Source: Cheilinus undulatus
Lineage: Eukaryota; Chordata; Actinopteri; Labriformes; Labridae
Assembly: GCF_018320785.1 (NCBI RefSeq)
Contig: NC_054878.1
Location: 44,449,429-44,513,428 of the forward strand
Reading direction: 5' to 3'
Length of the DNA stretch: 64,000 bases
A model generated the notes under the pieces. It ran no database searches, was not told the DNA's origin, and saw nothing but the letters and a program-made list of their open reading frames with translations. Positions 25,001 to 34,000 of this stretch are shown one piece after another; position 1 is the first letter of the stretch; the number at the start of each line of letters is the position of its first letter. Both the position numbers and the translations under genes were made by a program.

Positions 25001-28000
25001 CTGAGAGAATATGGATAATCAGTCAGAGCCATTGCACAAACATTGGCCATAGCCAGAACAACCATTTGGAATGTCTTGAAAAAGAACGAAACCACTGGTG
25101 TACTCAGTTACAGACTTCAAATGGTTAGACCAAGAAAAACAGCAGCAGTTGACTACAGAAACATTGTGAGAGCTGAAAAGAAAGACATTAAAACAACTGT
25201 GACATCAGCAACAACCTCCAGAGGACAGGAGTGAAGGTATCACCATCTACTGTTAGTGACATCATCAACAACCTCCAGAGGACAGGAGTGAAGGTATCAC
25301 CATCTACTGTTAGTGACATCAGCAACAACCTCCAGAGGACAGGAGTGAAGGTATCACCATCTACTGTTAGTGACATCATCAACAACCTCCAGAGGACAGG
25401 AGTGAAGGTATCACCATCTACTGTTAGTGACATCAGCAACGACCTCCAGAGGACAGGAGTGAAGGTATCACCATATACTGTTAGTGACATCAGCAACGAC
25501 CTCCAGAGGACAGGAGTGAAGGTATCACCATATACTGTTAGTGACATCAGCAACGACCTCCAGAGGACAGGAGTGAAGGTATCACCATCTACTGTTAGTG
25601 ACATCAGCAACAACCTCCAGAGGACAGGAGTGAAGGTATCACCATCTACTGTTAGTGACATCATGAACAAAAGTACAGAGACTACACCATAAGACGCAAA
25701 CCATTCATTAGCAAGAAGAACAGGAAGGCCAGGCTGGAACTTGCCAAAAGGTACAGAGACGAGCCTCAAACATTCTGAGGCAAAGTTTTATGGACTGATA
25801 AGACATAGGAACCTTTACCAAAGTTATGCAAAGACCAAAGATTGTAGAAAGAAAGGATCTGTGCATGATCCAAAACATACAAGCTCATCTGTGAAACACA
25901 GTAGAGGTTAATGTAATGGCTTCTTCTGGGACGGGCTCATTAATCTTCATTGATGATGTAACACATGATGGTAGCAGCAAAATGAACTCAGAAGCCAACG
26001 GTAACATTTGGTCTCCCAATTTAAAGAAATATGCATCCAAACTGATTAGGAGATCCTTCATCATGTAGCAAGATAATAGATGGACAGACAGACAGTTTAA
26101 TGTTGTATCGTAAAAACACAACGAAATTACATTTGTCAGTCCTTTGTAGCACCAAACACAGTTGTGGTTAAAGCGGTGGTTAGAAATCTACACCGTCCAT
26201 CCCGTTGGTGAGGAAGCAGGCACCTGCTAGAAAGATGCTTGGTACAGAGGTTTGTGTGGGGCTGTTCTTAGCCTAGCCTTCAGCCTGGCTTGTTTGCCCC
26301 GCTTCCACCGTCTTGCACAACGTAGACAAAAGAGTTCATCAGGGGAAAAAAGTGGAAGGTTTTAGACTGGTCAAGTCAATCTCCAGACCTAAACCACAAA
26401 GAGCATGCATTTACCTGCTAGAGAGGAGACAGAAAGGAGAACACCCCACCCCCCAAAACAAACCGAAAGAGGCTGCGCTGAAAGCCTGGAAAAGCATTGC
26501 AAAAGAATAATGAAAAAGTTTGGTGATGTCAGTGGGTCACAGGCCTGATACAGTTACTGCAAGCAAAGGATCTGCAACTAAATATTAACTGTTATTCAAT
26601 TTTTAGGTCCATCTGTTTCAATAATCTTGCTCACCTGAAAATGTGGTTTTCCATTACAAATAACGCCTTCTAAGTTGTGTATCAGATTCAGATGTAAATA
26701 TCAGCAAATAAAAAGCTGAAATGTTGATCTCTTGTTTGAAATTCATTTTTAGTGTCAAACCCAAATGATTTCAGTCTACACAAAAATAAAGGAACTAGCC
26801 TTTTTCAATTCAGTTTATTTCAATTTAGTTGGCTGCAGCTTCATCTCAGTAATTACATTCCATGTTTGTCATTCAGGAACTAGTTCTTCAGACTGCCCAA
26901 GTAAACTGAAGTCTAACCTGAAGAAGAAGTTCCAGTGTGTGTTTGAGGGGATCGCTAAAGCAGGAAACCCAACCCTTCTGAATCAGATCTACACAGAGCT
27001 CTACATCACAGAGGGAGGGACTGGAGAGGTCAACGATGAACACGAGGTCAGACAGATCGAAACAACATTCAAGAACTCACACAGACCAGAAACAACCATC
27101 AGACAAGAAGACATCTTTAGAGGCATACCAGGAAGAGATGAACCAATCAGAACAGTGATGACAAAGGGCGTGGCTGGCATTGGGAAAACAGTCTTAACAC
27201 AGAAGTTCACTCTGGACTGGGCTGAAGGCAAAGCCAACCAGGACATCCATTTCACATTCCCATTCACTTTCAGAGAGCTGAATGTGCTGAAAGGGAAAAA
27301 GTTCAGCTTGGTGGAGCTTGTTCATCACTTCTTCACTGAAACCAAAGAAGCAGGACTCTGCAGGTTTGAACAGTTCCAGGTGGTGTTCATCTTTGACGGT
27401 CTGGATGAGTGTCGACTTCCTCTGGCCTTCCACAACAACCAGATCCTGACTGATGTTGAAGAGTCCACCTCAGTGGATGTGCTGCTGACAAACCTCATCA
27501 AGGGGAACCTGCTTCCATCTGCTCGCCTCTGGATAACCACACGACCTGCAGCAGCCAATCAGATCCCTCCTGAGTGTGTTGACATGATGACAGAGGTCAG
27601 AGGGTTCACTGACCCTCAGAAGGAGGAGTACTTCAGGAAGAGATTCAGAGATGAGGAGCAGGCTAGCAGAATCATCTCCCACATCAAGATATCCAGAAGC
27701 CTCCACATCATGTGCCACATCCCAGTCTTCTGCTGGATCACTGCTACAGTCCTGGAGGATGTGCTGAAGACCAGAGAGGGAGGAGAGCTGCCCAAGACCC
27801 TGACCGAGATGTACATCCACTTCCTGGTGGTTCAGACCAAAGTAAAGAACATCAAGTATGATGGAGGAGCTGAGACTGATTCTCGCTGGGATCCAGAGAG
27901 CAAGAAGATGATTAAGTCTCTGGGAAAACTGGCTTTTGAGCAGCTGCAGAAAGGAAACCTGATCTTCTATGAACCAGACCTGATGGAGTGTGGCATCAAT

Positions 28001-31000
28001 ATCAGAGCAGCCTCGGTGTACTCAGGAGTGTTCACACTGATCTTTAGAGAGGAGAGAGGACTGTACCAGGACAAGGTGTTCTGCTTCATCCATCTGAGCG
28101 TTCAGGAGTTTCTGGCTGCTTTTCATGTCCATCAGACCTTCACCAACTCTGGAGTCAATCTAATGCTAGGTAAACAAATACCTTCCCTGATTCCTAAAAT
28201 TTTTAGAGACCCGGCAACACTTCAACATCTCCATCAGAGTGCTGTGGACCAAGCCTTGAAAAGTCCAAATGGGCACCTGGACTTGTTCCTTCGCTTCCTC
28301 CTGGGTCTTTCACTGCAGTCCAATCAGAATCTCCTTTTCGGTCTGCTGACCAGAACAGAAAGTGACACAAAGACCATACAGAACTCAGTCCAGTACATCT
28401 TGACAAAGATCAGAGAGAATGCGTCTGCAGAGAAAAGCATCAATCTGTTCCACTGTCTGAGTGAACTGAATGATAATTCTCTAGTGAAGAGGATACAGCA
28501 GTCCTTGACATCAGGAAGTCTCTCCACAAACACATTGTCTCCTGCTCAGTGGTCAGCTCTGGCTTTCATCTTACTTTCATCAGAAAAACATCTGGATGTG
28601 TTTGACCTGAAGAAATACTCTGCTTCAGAGGATGTTCTTCTGAGGCTGCTGCCAGTTTTCAGAACATGCAACAAAGCACAGTGCGTGTTTATTCTCTATT
28701 TTTCTGCACTTTCTTTCACTGTATTGCTGAAGGGTACCTCTGGAAATGAGACCTTGGTTGCAGGGGGTTCTGCCTGATAATAAAGGATAGGAAACTTTTT
28801 CCTGCAAAAGAATCTTTAGACATTCTCTTGTACAGAGTATTGTAGTTTGAAATACAGACATACATCTGTGGAAAAAAAATGTAAAAAGTAAGTAAAAGAA
28901 ATGAGGATGCATTCACAGTAGGCACTCCATACCATGCCTGAGTATTTTTGAGCCTTAAGTCAGTATGTTTAACCAGTGTGAGTACACTCTTTTGCACTTG
29001 AGCACAGTAGGCTTCCCTGGCCTTAGTATGGAAGGATAAGGTGGGCCAAAGCGCGGAACAAATGCAAATAAAGGAGCAAAAGTGTGGTAATGTGACATCT
29101 AATGTGACCCATCTATTATTTAGTATTTGTAACTGAACAAAGGAGAAGGTTAATATGCTGGCAGAATGATTTCAATGAGGCACACTAAACGATCTTTATG
29201 GTAGAGAGTAATATCATTAAAAGGACATACTGCAGAGCACACAGCGCACACCAGACAGAAGCTTCATGCTCAAAAAACCAGACGATTGAGAAAAGAGAGG
29301 CTGATAGAGATGGCAGGGTTTTTCGAGCAGGATGGACAGCAAACTTTTTGTTTAATTTGATTTTAACAAGTAACAAAGATTTTAGTGAAGCAAAAACTTC
29401 ACCATCTGCACACAGATTTTGGCCTTGTATGAAATAAGCTTCTTCCACAAAGTGAGCAACAAATAGCAGCTCTCTGAAATAAAAAAGGGGGAAAAAACAC
29501 CTTCATCCTTCATGTAACAGAAAAGTCTGTCACATACACAGACAAGTTTGTGCCGGGGTTAGACTGTGTTAACACACTGATCCCAGGTCAGGTGAAATAT
29601 CCTGTGTTTTGGATCAGATATCCTATAAATTGGTTGTTTTTTACAGCCTTAAACAACAATACTTAATTTATATTTATGGTGGGTCATCAACTTAAAAATT
29701 TGTCATCAGTGGATGCTCCTTGCGATGACGCTAGCAGTGACGTACACCATATTGCCAAAGGTATTCGCTCACCTGACTTGACTCGCATATGAACTTAAGT
29801 GACATCCCATTCTTAATCCATAGGGTTTAATATGACGTCGGTCCACCCTTTTGCAGCTATAACAGCTTCAACTCTTCTGGGAAGGCTTTACACAAGGTTT
29901 AGGAGTGTGTTTATGGGAATTTTTGACCATTCTTCCAGAAACGCATCTGTGAGGTCACACACTGATGTTGGACCAGAAGGCCTGGCTCTCAGTCTCCGCT
30001 CTAATTCATCCCAAAGGTGTTTTATGGGGTTGAGGTCAGGACTCTGTGCAGGCCAGTCAAGTTCATCCACACCAGACTCTCTCATCTATGTCTTTATGGA
30101 CCTTGCTTCATGTTGGAACAGGAAGGGGCCATCCCCAAACTGTTCCCACAAAGTTGGGAGCATGGAATTGTCCAAAATCTCTTGGTATGCTGAAGCATTC
30201 AGAGTTCCTTTCAGTGGAACTAAGGGGCCAAGCCCAGCTCCTGAAAAATAAGCCCACACCATAATCCCCCCTCCACCAAACTTTACACTTGGCACAATGC
30301 AGTCAGACAAGTACCGTTCTTCTGGCAACGACCAAACCCAGACTCGTCCATCAGACTGTCAGATGGAGAAGCACAATTTGTCACTCCAGAGAACGTGTCT
30401 CCACTGCTCTGGAGTCCAGTGGTGGCGTGCTTTACACCACTGCATCCGATGCTTTGCATTACACTTGGTGATGTATGGCTTGGATGCAGCTGCTCGGCCA
30501 TAGAAACCCATTCCATGAAGCTCTCTACCACTGTTCTTGAGCTAATCTGAAGGCCACATGAAGTTTGGAGGTTTGTAGCAATTGACTCTGCAGAAAGTTG
30601 GTGACCTCTGCACATTATGCACCTCAGCATCTGCTGACCCCACTCCGTCATTTTATGTGGCCTACCACTCGGTGGCTGAGTTGCTGTCATTCCCAATGGC
30701 TTCCACTTTGTTCTAATACCACTGACAGTTGACTGTGGAATATTTAGGAGTGAGGAAATTTCACGATTGGACCTGTTGCACAGGTGGCATCCTATCACAG
30801 TATGATGCTGGTATTCACTGAGCTCCTTTCACAAATGTTTAACAAATGTGATAACCTTAAATGGCAATGCCTGAGGGAGGGGGAGAGGTGGACTCCAGAC
30901 AGACTCTGTCCTCCTTGTCAGCTCAGATAGGCTGTGAAAAGTGCTCCTAAAGTTTGTAGTAGGTCTCATTGGTTGATAAAGTAATCCAATGCTGAAGTTA

Positions 31001-34000
31001 CATGCACTTAACAAGTAAAATAATGGTAATATTGTGATGTGTTCAAAGTTGGCTGTGAAATTTAAAAAATGAAAGGAAAAGGTATCATTTTGTCAATATG
31101 TCATTAAAAATGAATAACCCATTACTGCTCAATTTATTTCAGAATTTTTAGTCATTGAAAACCTTTTGGAAGGATGTTGCATTATTTTTTCTTAAATTTG
31201 TTATCCAGCCTATTTATTTTATATATTTTATTTTTCTAAATGTCAAAAAAGCTAAGTATGCCTGAGAGCCTGACTTGTTGACGCTGCAATTTAGACAGTG
31301 TGTTTAAGGAAAGTTTTCACATGGCAAATTAAGAAAAAGAAATTCTGTTTTGTTTGCTTTAAATACCATACCGAAAACGCACCAAACTTAACTTAAAAAA
31401 CAAGGTACATACTGAACTGAAATTTTCTGTACCATAAAACGCCTAGTAATTAATATCTTTTTCACTCATCATCCATTCTCCTTCAGGCTGAGTGGATGTA
31501 ACCTGTCAGAGAGAAGCTGTGAAGCTCTATCTTCAGTCCTCAGCTCCCAGACCTCCACTCTGAGAGAGCTGGACTTGAATATCAACAATCTGCAGGATTC
31601 TGGAGTGAAGTTGCTTTTTGTTGGACTTGAGAGTCCACACTGTAAATTGGAAAGTCTCAGGTCAGTACAAGATTGACTGTGTGCTCGCCATTTGTCATCA
31701 TTTCTCTGGTATAACTTTTGCTGACATCAAAATGAAACACTCCTTTATAGCTCGCTGTCAATAACGTATATACAGATTTCAACAATCAAATGAAATTGAA
31801 AACATTACAAAAAATGCAATTAAAATCATGATTGATTGGATTTCACATACATGCATGTATTAACAATTACTTTTACTGATAGTAAATATAACAGTATATA
31901 TTTTAAACATTTTTATTAAGGTTGAGTGGATGTAACCTGTCAGAAAGAAGCTGTGAAGATCTGTCTACAGTCCTCAGCTCCCAGTCCTCCCGTCTTAGGG
32001 AGCTGAACCTGAGTAACAACGACCTGCAGGATTCAGGAGTGAAGCTGCTGTGTGCTGGACTGGAGGGTCCACACTGCAAACTGGAAGCCCTCAGGTCAGT
32101 CCAGTGTTGACTGTAAGCCCTCCAATCATCTTAATCATTTCTCCAGATTAACTTAAACTGATATAGAGATAAAATTCTCATAATATTTTTGTCTTAATAA
32201 GGCACAGTAAGTAAGTTCAAGGGATCTGAAAAGTTAAATGGATTTAAAAAGTCAGTACGACACACAAGTGATTTAAAGTCCACAGACATGCCTAATTAAC
32301 CAAGTTGCTATCAATAATTTGAAACATAAAAGCACATATTTCAAACATTACTTTTAAGGTTGGCTGGATGTCATCTGTCAGAGAGAAGCTGTGAAGCTCT
32401 GTCTTCAGTCCTCAGCTCTCAGTCCTCCAGTCTGAGAGAGCTGGACCTGAGTAACAACGACCTGAAGGATTCAGGAGTGAAGCTGCTGTGCTCTGGACTG
32501 GAGAGTCCACACTGCAAACTGGGAACTCTAAGGTTTGGAATCAGCAGATTTTGTGAATTCTCAATCTTTTAAATTCAAGTGGAAAAATCATTGGGAAGAA
32601 GTGACATAGTTATATGTATATTTGCTTCAAATTATATGACATAACTGCTCCATATAATCTATTGTCATTGTGAACATTTAAATTTCACAACCAGACTTGT
32701 TCAATCAGTCATTCTTCACAAAGGTATTATAGGGGACAGTGACCACTCCCTGTGTGCTCTAAAACAAAGCTATGTGTTGAGACTTTTACAAAGAACATCA
32801 AATACAATAATAACAGCAGCATATCCTGTTGTATTAAATACTCACCAAATTTATGCCTCAAAGTCCGATAATGTAGATCTATTTAGATTTTTCTCACATT
32901 TAGGTTTATGTAAGTTAAAATTTGCAACTTCTGTTGGATGTTCAAATTCATCTCATCTCTAAATCATGTAGTTGACTATAACTTTTCCTTCCACCAGTCT
33001 GTCAGGCTGTCTGATCACAGAGGAAGGCTGTTCTTCTCTGGCCTCAGCTCTGAATGCCAACCCTTCCCATCTGAGAGAGCTGGACCTGAACTACAACCAT
33101 CCAGGAGACTCAGGAAAGAAGCTTCTTTCAGCTGGACTAAAGAATCCACTATGGAAACTGAAAACCCTCAGGTAGAAACACACAACAACAAAACATCTGA
33201 TATGTATTCAACCTCTTTACTTGATTTTGAACATTGGGCGGTCCAAAATTCATGTACAGTTGGTTTTGCAATATCAGCCAATCTCATTTTTCCACATCAA
33301 TCACTATTGTAAGCTTTAAGAATTTATGCCATTGTTCTGTGTCATACTTAACACTTTCCAACATATAAGGCATTCTTTACCAATTGTTATGATGTACACT
33401 ATTTTGGTTTATATTTGTATTTGTTATAATTTAAGGTCTGGGTCCGAGTCATCAATGCTCTCTTTATTATAAACTCTAAACTTATCGGAGCCACGTCTAT
33501 TTGAACCTTCATTGTGAATAAGTTGTTGATAGTATATAAGTTATTGAGAATTATTTTTGCTTAACATTTAAATAAATAATCAATTATAAATTTTACATAG
33601 ACTGGGATATTCACCTGATAAATTCCAAAAACTCAGGATTTTTGCACATTGATGGCACACAGAGTTATAAGAGATTATAATAACACAAATAGCTAAATAG
33701 CAGATGTTTCATGTGTTTCAAATGATGGCTTTCTCTCCTATTTGTCCCCCATTAACTGCGTAATGCATGTTCAGGCTTGCTCACTTTTCTCTGTCTCTCA
33801 ATTTGGGCAAATTAAAACTTACTAAAGTACAGTCGGCTGAAGTCTTATTTCTAGGAAAGCTTGGAACAACAATTTTAAAATCTCATTTCATGCAAACAGT
33901 GAGGAGCACCAATGTCCGCTAAGCACTAAACACTAAAGCTGCACAAGCAACAGCACAACAATGACAGCACGTCAAAAGCAAAATGCAAACAGGCTTTTGC

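Larger units (their letters stand above)
22232..25680. repeat. 1681-bp tandem duplication across two Tc1-like relics
   Basis: Sequence from 22232 repeats from 23913 with a constant offset of 1681 bp (for example 22883/24564 and 23362/25043). I see no base differences until the 57-bp array. The unit begins inside relic A, crosses its right end into relic B and ends in B's transposase. The junction at about 23912-23918 shares AGAA between the two breakpoints. The second copy carries two extra 57-bp units, so it is longer. Confidence 0.9.
22929..26786 (+). pseudogene. Tc1-like relic B (transposase broken, internally duplicated)
   Basis: Long inverted terminal sequences: ATCAACATTTCAGCTTTTAT on the left (about 23010) and its inverse near 26711-26730. 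Transposase remnants run from [19 protein letters not shown] (N-terminal HTH, 23362 and 25043), through the expanded HTH segment, [17 protein letters not shown] (about 25718) and [12 protein letters not shown] (about 25940), to [13 protein letters not shown] (about 26470). Stops and an unrelated insertion (about 26075-26320) break it. It sits in the intron before the NACHT exon. Confidence 0.8.

Noticed and set aside
23507..25769. Repeat proteins of 139 and 193 codons on the minus strand and 115 and 153 on the plus strand
   Set aside because: Artefacts of a 57-bp array whose period is a multiple of three, inside broken transposons.
26765..26876. ATG at 26765 as start of the NACHT protein
   Set aside because: It lies in intron or Tc1 terminal sequence. 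A good acceptor at 26875-26876 and the phase match with the exon ending at 21815 give the family-typical protein.
28681..28777. C-terminal extension of the NACHT frame
   Set aside because: Reads past the donor at 28681 into the intron. The family continues with LRR exons.
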